From positions 124,001-188,000 of the forward strand of contig CAWBIZ010000002.1 of assembly GCA_963789005.1 (NCBI GenBank): a stretch of DNA of 64,000 nucleotides, read 5' to 3'. The notes beneath the pieces are model-generated. The model was not told the DNA's origin. It did not search any database and saw nothing but the letters and a program-made list of their open reading frames with translations. Positions 8,697 through 16,662 of this stretch are shown here, in pieces; the stretch's first letter is position 1; each line of letters starts with the position of its first letter. Made by a program: the position numbers and the translations under genes. The stretch comes from DASSUW01 sp963789005. Its GTDB lineage: Bacteria; Actinomycetota; Thermoleophilia; Solirubrobacterales; Solirubrobacteraceae.

Positions 8697-8722
8697 TTGG
8701 GGTGCGGGTAGCCGCACCCCAA
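8697..8722. promoter_or_regulatory. Perfect 11-bp stem hairpin/inverted repeat upstream of the M1 peptidase gene
   Basis: TTGGGGTGCGG at 8697-8707, loop GTAG, and the exact complement at 8712-8722, ending 34 bases before the peptidase ATG. No T-tract follows on either strand, and it lies upstream of both neighbours, so an operator or 5'-leader hairpin is more likely than a terminator. Confidence 0.5.
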
Positions 8723-8756
8723 CAATGCTCTTAGAGCCCGGCGATAGGGTCCGGCA

Positions 8757-10169
8757 ATGTCATCGACCATGCTTCGCGCGGGGGCGGCCGCGCTACTGAC
8801 CGCGTTGCTCATCGCAGCGCCGGCGGCCGCGTCTTCGTGGCTCGCCACCCCAGGGTCGGCCGGCCTCGGGGACCCGTTCTTCCCGCAGGCGGGCAACGGC
8901 GGCTACGACGTCAGCCACTACGAGCTCGACCTCAACTACCGGCGCAGCACCAACCACCTCGAGGGCCGGACGATCATCAGCGCGCGCGCCGAGCAGGAGC
9001 TCTCAAGCTTCAACCTCGACCTGCGGGCGTTCATGGTGGTCGCCGAGGTCGAGGTCAACGGCGCCGACGCGCAGTTCGCGCACGACGGCGGCCAGGAGCT
9101 GACCGTGACGCCGAGTTCGCCGCTCCAGCAGGGCGCAAGCTTCGTCGTGCGCGTCGACTACGGCGGCACCCCCGAGCCGATCGTCGACCCCGACGGCTCG
9201 CTCGAAGGCTGGGTGCCGACCGCCGACGGCGCCTTCGTCGTCAACGAGCCGCAGGGCTCTCCGGGCTGGTACCCGGCGAACGACAACCCGCGCGACAAGG
9301 CGACCTTCGAGCTGTCGATCACGGTCCCTCAGGGGATCACCGCGATCGGCAACGGGCGCCTGCGCTCGACGCGGACCAAGAACGGCAGGACGACCTGGCA
9401 CTGGGTCGAGGACTCGCCGATGGCGCCGTACCTCGCGACGGCGACGAACGGCGTCTTCGACATGACGGTCACGCAGGCGGGCGGCATCCCGCTCTACCAG
9501 GCCGTCGACCCGACGCTCAACAACGGCAACACGACTCTGGCGAAATCGCGCCTGGCGGCCGAGGCGGAGATCATCGGCTTCTTCTCCGGCCTCTACGGGC
9601 CCTACCCGTTCTCGAGCGGCGGCGGCGTCGCGGACCGGGGTGGGGTCGGCTACGCGCTCGAGTCCCAGACGAAGTCGATGTACGACACGAACGTCGCGCC
9701 CGCCGCCTCGACCGTCGTCCACGAGGTCGCGCACCAGTGGTTCGGCAACGCGGTCACGCTGGCCGTGTGGCCCGACATCTGGCTCAACGAGGGCTTCGCC
9801 CGCTTCTCGGAGTGGATCTACACCGAGCGGCACGGCGGCATCTCGGCGCAGCAGTCGTTCCTGAACGGCTACAACTCGCGGCCCGCGAGCAGCTCGTTCT
9901 GGCGCACCCCTCCGGCGGCGATCCCGGGCCCGGCGGTCATGTTCTCCAGCCCGCCGTACGACCGCGGCGGCATGACGCTGCAGGCGCTGCGGGTCAAGAT
10001 CGGCGACACGGCGTTCTTCGCGCTCCTGCGCGGCTGGTACGCCGACAACCGCTACGGCAACGTCTCGACCGCCGGCTTCATGGCGGCGGCCGAGCGTGTC
10101 AGCGGCCAGCAGCTCGACGCGTTCTTCGACGTCTGGCTCTACCAGCCGGTCAAGCCGACGACCTGGTAG
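8757..10169 (+). CDS. Secreted M1-family zinc metallopeptidase
   Basis: A 470-residue protein with a signal peptide (residues 1-26, LLTALLIAAPAAAS). The zinc site is HEVAH at residues 322-326 followed by Glu345 in WLNEGFA, the HEXXH-X18-E pattern of M1 aminopeptidases. The exopeptidase loop reads YALESQTKSM in place of GAMEN, as in many short actinobacterial members. An N-terminal beta domain (about residues 40-230) precedes the catalytic domain; the large C-terminal domain of PepN is absent, giving a compact enzyme that ends shortly after the helical region. It probably trims peptides outside the cell. Its last 20 bases overlap the convergent VOC gene. Confidence 0.92.
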   Translation: MSSTMLRAGAAALLTALLIAAPAAASSWLATPGSAGLGDPFFPQAGNGGYDVSHYELDLNYRRSTNHLEGRTIISARAEQELSSFNLDLRAFMVVAEVEVNGADAQFAHDGGQELTVTPSSPLQQGASFVVRVDYGGTPEPIVDPDGSLEGWVPTADGAFVVNEPQGSPGWYPANDNPRDKATFELSITVPQGITAIGNGRLRSTRTKNGRTTWHWVEDSPMAPYLATATNGVFDMTVTQAGGIPLYQAVDPTLNNGNTTLAKSRLAAEAEIIGFFSGLYGPYPFSSGGGVADRGGVGYALESQTKSMYDTNVAPAASTVVHEVAHQWFGNAVTLAVWPDIWLNEGFARFSEWIYTERHGGISAQQSFLNGYNSRPASSSFWRTPPAAIPGPAVMFSSPPYDRGGMTLQALRVKIGDTAFFALLRGWYADNRYGNVSTAGFMAAAERVSGQQLDAFFDVWLYQPVKPTTW

Positions 10170-11088
10170 GCCATCCCGCCCGGGGATCGGGGAGCGGCGT
10201 CAGCCGCTTCTCGATCTCCGCGCGGTGGGGCTCGAAGCGCGGCGGGAGGATGACCACCGAGCCGAGCTCGTCGAGCGGGACGTCGACCGTGAAGCCCGGG
10301 CCGTCGTCGGCGAGCTCGAACAGCACGCCGCTGGGCTCGCGGAAGTAGATCGAGTGGAAGTAGTGGCGGTCGACGATCCCGCTGTTGGGGATGCCGAGCA
10401 GCTGCACGCGCTCGAGCCACTTCGGGTGGTCCTCCTGCGAGGTCCCCCACGCGATGTGGTGGACGGTGCCGGCGCTCTGGCGGCCCGGCTCGGCCGGCGC
10501 GCGCTCGTACGTGATCGCGCCGCCGCGGCGCTCGCCGCGCAGCTCCCACGTGGCGTCGCCGACGCGCTCGGCGTCGAGCACCTGCTCGAGCAGCGCACGC
10601 GAGCGCTCGGGGTCGGTGCTGTACGCGCGCACGGCGTCGAAGCCCTGCAGCGCGTGCTCGAGCGGGATCTCGGGATGCTCGGCCGAGAGCGGCTCGTCCA
10701 CGCCCGGACGCACGGCCAGCTCGTGGGCTAGTCCCTCGGGGTCGGCGAACCGCAGCGCGTCGTCGCCGACACGCTCGGTGGAGACGCCCTCGTCGGCCAG
10801 CCGCTGCGCCCAGAAGTCGAGCGCCTCGCTCGATCCGACGCGCGACACGATCGTATGGACCATGCCGGCCCCGGCGCGGCCGGGAATGGCGCCGGGGTAC
10901 TCGAAGAACGTCAGCTCAGCGCCCGGCCGCCCCTGCTCGTCGGCATAGAACAGGTGGTAGACGCTGGGGTCGTCCTGGTTGACCGTCTTGGCGGCCAGCC
11001 GGAGCCCGAGCACGCGCGTGTAGAAGTCGAGATTCTGCTGCGCGTCCCCGGTGATGGCGGTGATGTGGTGGATGCCCTGGAGTCGCAT
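10150..11088 (-). CDS. VOC-family ring-cleaving dioxygenase (MhqO/glyoxalase-like)
   Basis: A 312-residue protein with two vicinal-oxygen-chelate modules. It opens with IHHITAITGDAQQNLDFY, giving the first metal His, and the second half has TVHHIAWGTSQEDH and the late metal Glu in SGVLFELADDGPGF. The layout and the signature HYFHSIYFREPSG match the MhqO/PcpA-like ring-cleavage dioxygenases that open quinols or catechols. Start ATG 11088 lies inside a perfect inverted repeat (11087-11106), a likely repressor site, so expression is probably induced by quinone or phenolic stress. No MarR gene is in the window. The 3' end overlaps the peptidase gene. Confidence 0.88.
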   Translation of the reverse strand: MRLQGIHHITAITGDAQQNLDFYTRVLGLRLAAKTVNQDDPSVYHLFYADEQGRPGAELTFFEYPGAIPGRAGAGMVHTIVSRVGSSEALDFWAQRLADEGVSTERVGDDALRFADPEGLAHELAVRPGVDEPLSAEHPEIPLEHALQGFDAVRAYSTDPERSRALLEQVLDAERVGDATWELRGERRGGAITYERAPAEPGRQSAGTVHHIAWGTSQEDHPKWLERVQLLGIPNSGIVDRHYFHSIYFREPSGVLFELADDGPGFTVDVPLDELGSVVILPPRFEPHRAEIEKRLTPLPDPRAGWPTRSSA

Positions 11089-11106
11089 AGTTGTACGAGC
11101 AACTAT
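11087..11106. promoter_or_regulatory. MarR-type operator overlapping the VOC dioxygenase start codon
   Basis: A perfect inverted repeat ATAGTTG-TACGAG-CAACTAT covering bases that include the start codon of the VOC dioxygenase. It is AT-rich against a GC-rich background. The arm pattern TAGTTG...CAACTA with a six-base spacer resembles MarR/MhqR-type operators that govern MhqO-like genes. Confidence 0.6.
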
Positions 11107-11181
11107 AGCGTCCGCGACACGATCCGTCCACTGCCGCCGCAGCGCTCGTACTCCGGCGCGCCGCCGCTCAGCCGCGCTTCA

Positions 11182-11209
11182 CCTTCGCGTGCGCGCGCAC
11201 GCGCGAAGG
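11182..11209. promoter_or_regulatory. Hairpin upstream of the LVIVD protein gene
   Basis: Arms CCTTCGCG (11182-11189) and CGCGAAGG (11202-11209) enclose a self-complementary TGCGCGCGCA core. It lies about 50 bases before the strong ribosome-binding site of the next gene, in the divergent region with the VOC gene (11107-11258). It may be a leader hairpin; function is unproven. Confidence 0.35.
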
Positions 11210-11258
11210 CGTATGGTTCCCCCAAGCATCTTTCGGATTGGCGGGGGAGGAGGTAGGT

Positions 11259-12842
11259 ATGAAGCTTCGCCTTGCGTTCGTGGCGTCGGTGGTGTGCGCA
11301 CTAGCGGTGCCAGTCGGGGCATCCGCGCACCCGTCGGATGCCACCAACGGCTTCGTTTATGGGCTCGGAGGCGCCAGCGCCTCACTCTCGCTCGGTTCGG
11401 GCGGCAGGGTGGACGACGGCGGCGCCAACTTCACGAAGACCTCGAACATGCGCCTCAAGAGCTTCCTCGCACGTCCGCCGGGAGCTCCGAACGCATTCGG
11501 CGACTTCATCTCGGACCTCGCGTTCTGGGGTCACCGCGCCTATCAGGGCACGTTCAACGGGTTCCGGATCATCGACATCAAGGACCCGCGGAACCCGAAG
11601 CTCCTGAACGACTACAAGGACTGCGCCAACCTCAACGGCGCGGGGCAGGGCGATGTGGTCGTGTGGGGCTCGATCCTCGTGCGTTCGTGGGACTCGAACA
11701 ACACGCTGGACTCGACGTGCGACGGCGAGGCGGTGCCCAAGGGGACCGCGGGCGCGCCCCCGACGCTCGGCAATGGGTTCGAGGGCGTCCACGTCTTCGA
11801 CGTCAGCGACCCCGGCAACCCTGACCTGGTCGCCTCCGTCGACCTCAAGTGCGGCTCGCACACGGCGAGCGGCGTGCCCGACGTCCGCAACCGCCGGCTG
11901 ATCGTCTACAGCACCCCGTCGAACGCGGCGTGCGAGGGCATCGACATCGTCGAGGTGCCGCTCAGCCGGCCGGAGGAGGCCGAGGCGCGGCAGTTCGAGT
12001 TCGCCGACACGGCGACAGGCGCGGCGAACAACTTCGCCTGCCATGACACCGCGGTGATCCTCGGCCGCGCGAACAAGGCGGCGTGTGCGGGCGGCGTCGG
12101 CTTCGCGGTCTGGAGCCTCGGCGGCAAGGACGGCGGCTCGCGCGACAACCCGCGTTTCCTGTACAGCCACGTGGTGCCGGAGATCGCCGCCGGACCGCCC
12201 AACGTGAACAACCCGACCGGCCACTCGGCCGCGTTCTCATGGGACGGCGAGACGATCATCTTCGGCCACGAGCCGGGCGGCGGCGTGGTGCCGCGCTGCC
12301 TGGCGACCGGCGCCCCGATCCCCGGCACGACCGGGTTCCAGACGGACGACATGAAGTCGTTCTTCTTCTACGAGACCAACTCGGGCGCGCCCGAGGGCAA
12401 GTGGGCGCTCAAGCGGCCGCAGACGGCGCAGGAGAACTGCACCCTGCACAACTACAACATCGTGCCCACGAAGTCCGACGACATCCTGGTGCACGGCTCC
12501 TACCAATCGGGCATCGGCGTGCTGGACTTCAGCAACCGGGCCAACGCGCGTGAGATCGCGTACGCCGACCCAGCTCCGCTGCCCGTCCCGCCGGCTCCCG
12601 CCACGCTGCAGATCGGCGGCGACTGGGGCTCGTACTTCTACAACGGCTACATCTACGAGTCCGACATCACGCGCGGCCTCTACGTGTGGAAGCTGTCCGA
12701 CAGGGACGTCGATCGAGCCATGAAGCTGCGGCACCTCAACCCGCAGACGCAGGAGTTCACGATCGGGGCCAAGTACGACCACGATCGCTGGAACAAGGGC
12801 GACAAGTGGCACGACGACCGCTGGAAGGGCGGCGGCCACTGA
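11259..12842 (+). CDS. Secreted LVIVD-repeat beta-propeller protein
   Basis: A 527-residue protein; ATG 11259 follows an unusually strong ribosome-binding site (GGGGGAGGAGGTAGGT). A signal peptide covers residues 1-24 (AVPVGASA). At least four LVIVD-type blades are visible: GFRIIDIKDPRNPKLLNDY, GVHVFDVSDPGNPDLV, GIDIVEVPLSRPEEA and GIGVLDFSNRANAREIAY. These repeats form a surface or secreted propeller whose ligand is not known; related proteins are widespread in soil actinobacteria. The C-terminus is strongly basic and His-rich (KYDHDRWNKGDKWHDDRWK), possibly for metal or wall binding. It is followed by a bidirectional terminator. Confidence 0.85.
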   Translation: MKLRLAFVASVVCALAVPVGASAHPSDATNGFVYGLGGASASLSLGSGGRVDDGGANFTKTSNMRLKSFLARPPGAPNAFGDFISDLAFWGHRAYQGTFNGFRIIDIKDPRNPKLLNDYKDCANLNGAGQGDVVVWGSILVRSWDSNNTLDSTCDGEAVPKGTAGAPPTLGNGFEGVHVFDVSDPGNPDLVASVDLKCGSHTASGVPDVRNRRLIVYSTPSNAACEGIDIVEVPLSRPEEAEARQFEFADTATGAANNFACHDTAVILGRANKAACAGGVGFAVWSLGGKDGGSRDNPRFLYSHVVPEIAAGPPNVNNPTGHSAAFSWDGETIIFGHEPGGGVVPRCLATGAPIPGTTGFQTDDMKSFFFYETNSGAPEGKWALKRPQTAQENCTLHNYNIVPTKSDDILVHGSYQSGIGVLDFSNRANAREIAYADPAPLPVPPAPATLQIGGDWGSYFYNGYIYESDITRGLYVWKLSDRDVDRAMKLRHLNPQTQEFTIGAKYDHDRWNKGDKWHDDRWKGGGH

Positions 12843-12869
12843 CGTCACGCCGCACATCGACGTAAGCCA

Positions 12870-12895
12870 GAGGGGCGGCCCGCGGGCCGCCCCTC
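12870..12895. terminator. Bidirectional terminator hairpin
   Basis: A perfect 26-base palindrome (two 13-base arms, GAGGGGCGGCCCG and its complement) between convergent genes, 27 bases after the LVIVD stop and 7 bases after the helicase stop on the other strand. It has no U-tract, as is common in GC-rich actinobacteria. Confidence 0.7.
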
Positions 12896-12902
12896 GGCGT
12901 TG

Positions 12903-14015
12903 CTAGCGGCCGAGCGCCTCGCGGAACTGGGCCTTCAGGCGCAGCTGGCCGGCGATCTTCTCCATGTCGCGGGCGTTCTCGCGGCCGAAGAACGTGACGC
13001 CGATGCCGGTACGGCCGGCGCGGCCGGTGCGGCCGATGCGGTGGACGTAGCCCTCGCGGTCGGCCGGCGGGTCGAAGTTGATGACGTGCGAGATGTCGTC
13101 GACGTCGATCCCGCGCGCGGCGACGTCGGTCGCCACCAGCGTCGCGACGCGGCCGGCCTCGAACGAGGCGAGCGCCTTCTCGCGCTGGCGCTGGGACTTG
13201 TCGCCGTGCATGGCGACGGCGTCGACGCCCTCGCGCGAGAGCCGGCGGACGAGCCGGTCGGCGCCGCGCTTGGTGCGCACGAACACGAGCGAGCGGTCGG
13301 CGGTGTCGAGCTCGCCGACCAGCGCGTCGAGCCGGTCGTCGCGCTCGACGGCGAGGAAGCGGTGCTCGATGTCGGTGTGGCGCTGCTCCGGCGGCGTGTG
13401 CTCGTGGCGGCGCGCGTCGTGCGTGTAGGCGGCCGCGATGCGGCCGGCCTCGCCGTCGAGCGTGGCCGAGAAGAACAGCGTCTGGCGCTTGGCCGGGCAG
13501 CGATCGACGATCCGGTCGACAGCCGGGCGGAAGCCCATGTCGAGCATCCGGTCGGCCTCGTCGAGGACGAGCGTGCGGACGTGCTCGAGCGTGAAGGCCC
13601 GGCGCTGGAGCAGGTCCTCGAGCCGGCCGGGCGTGGCCACGAGGATGTGCGCTCGCTGCGCGTCGCGGGTCTGCTTCTCGAAGCCCACGCCGCCGTAGAC
13701 GGCGGCGACCGACAGGTTGCGGGCGCGGGCCAGCGGGCGCAGCTCGTCGACGATCTGGCTCGTCAGCTCGCGCGTGGGGGCGAGCACGAGCGCCGCGGGG
13801 CGCCGGGCGCCCGCATCGACGCGGTCGATCAGCGGGGCGCCGAAGGCGAGCGTCTTGCCCGACCCGGTCGGCGACTTGGCAAGCACGTCGCGCCCGGCGA
13901 GCACGTCGGCGATGACGAGCTCCTGGATCGGGAACGGCTTGTGGATGCCGCGCTCGGTGAGCGCGCGCACGACGGCGCGCGACACGCCGAGATCGGCGAA
14001 CGACGGTAGTGACAT
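12903..14015 (-). CDS. DEAD-box ATP-dependent RNA helicase (RhlE-like)
   Basis: A 370-residue minimal helicase core with essentially all motifs in order: Q motif PFPIQ, motif I SPTGSGKT, Ia PTRELTSQ, Ib TPGR, II DEAD, III SAT, IV LVFVRTKRGAD, V TDVAARGIDV and VI HRIGRTGRAG. It would unwind short RNA duplexes in ribosome assembly or cold adaptation. There is no C-terminal RNA-binding extension. ATG 14015 is preceded by GCAGGAG at a good distance. The 133-base gap upstream (14016-14148) contains only a weak GC stem at 14118-14134. Neighbours (cyclopropane synthase, desaturase, cold-shock protein) suggest a cold-response setting. Confidence 0.95.
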   Translation of the reverse strand: MSLPSFADLGVSRAVVRALTERGIHKPFPIQELVIADVLAGRDVLAKSPTGSGKTLAFGAPLIDRVDAGARRPAALVLAPTRELTSQIVDELRPLARARNLSVAAVYGGVGFEKQTRDAQRAHILVATPGRLEDLLQRRAFTLEHVRTLVLDEADRMLDMGFRPAVDRIVDRCPAKRQTLFFSATLDGEAGRIAAAYTHDARRHEHTPPEQRHTDIEHRFLAVERDDRLDALVGELDTADRSLVFVRTKRGADRLVRRLSREGVDAVAMHGDKSQRQREKALASFEAGRVATLVATDVAARGIDVDDISHVINFDPPADREGYVHRIGRTGRAGRTGIGVTFFGRENARDMEKIAGQLRLKAQFREALGR

Positions 14016-14148
14016 TCAAGTACTCCTGCGGCAAACAGATGGGCCGCGAACGATTCGGGAGGCGACTGCTGACCCGAACCGCTATCTGCGGGACCCAAGC
14101 AAGCGAACTGCCTCGCAGCCGGCAAAGCACCGGCCACCGCAGGGCAGT

Positions 14149-15366
14149 CTAGCGGGAGGGCTTCACGCAGCGGACCTGGTAGATCGAGGTGAAGCCCGTA
14201 CGGAACCCGCTGCGGGCCGCGCGCAGGTACAGCCGCCACACGCGCAGGCGCTCCGGGCCGGCCAGCCGCTCGGCCTCCTCGGCATGGTCGTCGAGCCGCC
14301 GCATCCAGTGGCTCAGCGTCTCCGCGTAGTCCTCGCGGAAGCCCTCGACGTGGTTGGTCTCGAGCCCGGCGCGCTCGATCGCGGTCTGGATCCGGGACAG
14401 GTGCAGCGGCGCGGCGTCCGGGAACACGTAGCGCTCCGAGAACGGGCCCGCCTCGGGCTCGCCCAGGCGCAGCCGCGCGATCCCGTGGTTGAGCAGCCGG
14501 CCGCCGGGGCGCAGGAGCCGGGCGAGCGTGGCGGCGTACTCGTCGATCCGGTTCGCGCCCACGTGCTCGACCATGCCGATGCTGGCGATCGCGTCGTAGG
14601 GCTCGCCGCCCAGCTCGCGGTAGTCCATGACGCGTATGTCGACGCGGTCGGCCACGCCCGCCTCCTCCGCCCGCTGCCGGGCGAGCTGCGCCTGCGGCTC
14701 CGAGAGCGTGATCCCGGTGACCGACACGCCGTACTCGCGCGCGGCGAAGACCGCGAAGCTGCCCCAGCCGCAGCCGACGTCGAGCAGCCGCTCGCCCTCC
14801 TGCAGCCCGAGCTTCGCGCACGTGAGGTCGAGCTTGGCCCGCTGCGCGGCCTCGAGGCTCGACCCGTCGCGCGAGAAGAACGCGCAGCTGTAGGTCATCG
14901 ACTCGTCGAGGAAGAGCGCGAAGAAGTCGTTCGAGACGTCGTAGTGGTGGCGGACCGAGCGCTTGTCGCGCGCCGGGCTGTGGCGACGTCCGCGCGGGCG
15001 CAGCTCGGTCTCCGGCACCGGCGGCGGGCGCATCGGCCCGACCGCGCGCGCGGCGGCCAGCGCGAGGCGCAGCTGCGCCGGCCGGTCGATTGGCTGCGGC
15101 TGGTAGCCGTCGAGCACCCCCAGCACGGCCTCCAGGTCGTCGACCTCGATCTCCCCGCTGACGTAGGCACGCCCGAGCCCGAGCTGGCCGGGTGCACGCA
15201 GCGCGTGCGCGAGCGCGGCGGGGGAGCGTAGGTGCAGCGTCGGCGCCTGCCCGCCGTTCGAGGGCGGCAGCTCGGTCCCGTCCCAGAACGTCAGCCGGAA
15301 CGGCCGATCGGGCACGGCCGCCTGGAGCTCTCGCCGCAGCGGCTCGGTCGTGCGCAGGGCGGCCAT
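14149..15366 (-). CDS. cfa: Cyclopropane-fatty-acyl-phospholipid synthase
   Basis: A 405-residue SAM-dependent methyltransferase. The SAM site LDVGCGWGSFAVFAAREYG, the upstream HHYDVSNDFFALFLDESM and the downstream IASIGMVEHVG are diagnostic of the CFA/mycolic cyclopropane synthase family, which methylenates the double bond of unsaturated phospholipid acyl chains. ATG 15366 lies two bases after the desaturase stop, so the two are co-transcribed: the desaturase makes the double bond that this enzyme can modify. The long open frame that continues upstream to 16176 is a shadow of the desaturase. Length is typical (about 400 residues). Confidence 0.93.
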   Translation of the reverse strand: MAALRTTEPLRRELQAAVPDRPFRLTFWDGTELPPSNGGQAPTLHLRSPAALAHALRAPGQLGLGRAYVSGEIEVDDLEAVLGVLDGYQPQPIDRPAQLRLALAAARAVGPMRPPPVPETELRPRGRRHSPARDKRSVRHHYDVSNDFFALFLDESMTYSCAFFSRDGSSLEAAQRAKLDLTCAKLGLQEGERLLDVGCGWGSFAVFAAREYGVSVTGITLSEPQAQLARQRAEEAGVADRVDIRVMDYRELGGEPYDAIASIGMVEHVGANRIDEYAATLARLLRPGGRLLNHGIARLRLGEPEAGPFSERYVFPDAAPLHLSRIQTAIERAGLETNHVEGFREDYAETLSHWMRRLDDHAEEAERLAGPERLRVWRLYLRAARSGFRTGFTSIYQVRCVKPSR

Positions 15367-15368
15367 GG

Positions 15369-16298
15369 CTAGCTCCCGACGGCCTTGCGGGCCTGTCGCT
15401 CCGGGCTGATGCGGACGACGTCCCACGCCAGGCCGGTCCGTTCGAGCGCCCAGATCACCCACGCCGAGATGTCGATCTGCCAGCGGCGCATGCCGTGGCG
15501 GTACGACGTGGGGAACGCATGGTGGTTGTTGTGCCAGGACTCGCCGAACGTGAACGGCGCGAGCCAGAAGAGGTTGCGCGACTCGTCTCCCGTCACGTAG
15601 TCCTTGCGGCCGAAGAAGTGGCACAGCGAGTTGATGCTGTAGGTCACGTGGTGCACGACGAGCATGCGCACCAGGCCACCCCACAGCATCCCGGTCGCCG
15701 CCGTGGCCAGCGAGCCGCCGATCAGGTAGCCGAGGATGCCCGGGACGAGCAGCCCGACGGCGACCCAGAGCACGAACGTGCGGTCGATCCAGCGGATCAG
15801 CGGGTCCGCGAGCAGGTCGGGCGCGTAGCGCTCGCGATTCCCGCGCTGGGTGTGGATGAACAGCCAGCCCACATGGGCGTGCCACAGCCCCTTGAGCGCC
15901 CCGGTCCAGCCGCCCCCGTGGTCGACGTGCGGGGAGTGCGGGTCGCCCTCCTCGTCCGAGAACGCGTGGTGCTTCCGATGGTCGGCGACCCACGAGATGA
16001 TGTTGCCCTCGATCGCAGCCGAGCCGAAGATGGCCAGCGTGCCTCGCACCCAGCGCCGGCACTTGAAGGCGCGGTGCGTGAAGTGGCGGTGGAAGCCGAC
16101 GGTGATGGCGAGCGCGGTAGACGCGTAGGCGAACAGGAAGATGATCACGTCGCTCCAGCCCAGAGCGTCGTTCCACAGCTGCCAGGCCACGACGCCGAGC
16201 GCCAGAACGGGCAGCACGGTGACCGTCCCGGTGATGATCCGGTCGCGTGTTTCGTTGGCGACGGGCTGGGTGTCGTCGAGGGTCGGGGCTACGGCCAT
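15369..16298 (-). CDS. Membrane acyl-CoA/acyl-lipid delta-9-type fatty acid desaturase
   Basis: A 309-residue integral membrane di-iron desaturase with all three histidine boxes: HRHFTH, HRKHH and HNNHH. Four or so hydrophobic segments surround them (e.g. ITGTVTVLPVLALGVVAWQL, VLWVAVGLLVPGILGYLIGG). The spacing fits the SCD/OLE1-like delta-9 family. It would insert a cis double bond in membrane acyl chains, needing a ferredoxin or similar donor. It is the first gene of a two-gene operon with cyclopropane synthase and is divergent from the cold-shock gene across a 150-base region, consistent with temperature control of membrane fluidity. Confidence 0.93.
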   Translation of the reverse strand: MAVAPTLDDTQPVANETRDRIITGTVTVLPVLALGVVAWQLWNDALGWSDVIIFLFAYASTALAITVGFHRHFTHRAFKCRRWVRGTLAIFGSAAIEGNIISWVADHRKHHAFSDEEGDPHSPHVDHGGGWTGALKGLWHAHVGWLFIHTQRGNRERYAPDLLADPLIRWIDRTFVLWVAVGLLVPGILGYLIGGSLATAATGMLWGGLVRMLVVHHVTYSINSLCHFFGRKDYVTGDESRNLFWLAPFTFGESWHNNHHAFPTSYRHGMRRWQIDISAWVIWALERTGLAWDVVRISPERQARKAVGS

Positions 16299-16448
16299 GC
16301 GGCGGAGAGGGTATCTCTTTGCCGGACTTTGCTACCTTGTCGGGCGTTCGACCGGGTCAAAGAGGCCCGGATAAGCAGTGCGCGCCCGCAGTTGTTTGCT
16401 TGTTTGCATCCTCGGCGTAGGCAGCACAGACGCCGTGGAGGTAAACAC

Positions 16449-16652
16449 ATGGCGACCGGTACCGTGAAGTGGTTCAGCGACGACAAGGGCTTCGGGTTCA
16501 TCACGCCCGACGAGGCCGGCAAGGACCTCTTCGTCCATTTCTCAGGCATCGCCGGTGACGGCTTCCGCACGCTCGCAGAGGGCGCGCGGGTCTCGTACGA
16601 GGCCGAGCAGGGTCCCAAGGGCCCGGCTGCGGTCAACGTCACCGCGATCTAG
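16449..16652 (+). CDS. cspA: Cold-shock protein (CspA family)
   Basis: A 67-residue OB-fold protein. MATGTVKWFSDDKGFGFITP contains the RNP1-type KGFGFI motif and DLFVHFSGI the RNP2 equivalent. ATG 16449 follows GTGGAGGTAAAC. The upstream 150 bases (16299-16448) are shared with the divergent desaturase and include a T-rich tandem TTGTTTGC at 16392-16407, about 42 bases before the start, possibly in the mRNA leader. CSPs melt mRNA structure and are often autoregulated through their leaders. It is not flagged by length as unusual (65-70 residues is normal). Confidence 0.97.
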   Translation: MATGTVKWFSDDKGFGFITPDEAGKDLFVHFSGIAGDGFRTLAEGARVSYEAEQGPKGPAAVNVTAI

Positions 16653-16662
16653 AGATCGCCTG

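Noticed and set aside
14118..14134. GC stem after the cyclopropane synthase stop as a terminator
   Set aside because: Only five base pairs with a seven-base loop and no U-tract.
15367..16176. Possible desaturase/cyclopropane synthase fusion from one 675-codon open frame
   Set aside because: The upstream part is out of frame with the desaturase and shows no domain; both genes have proper starts.
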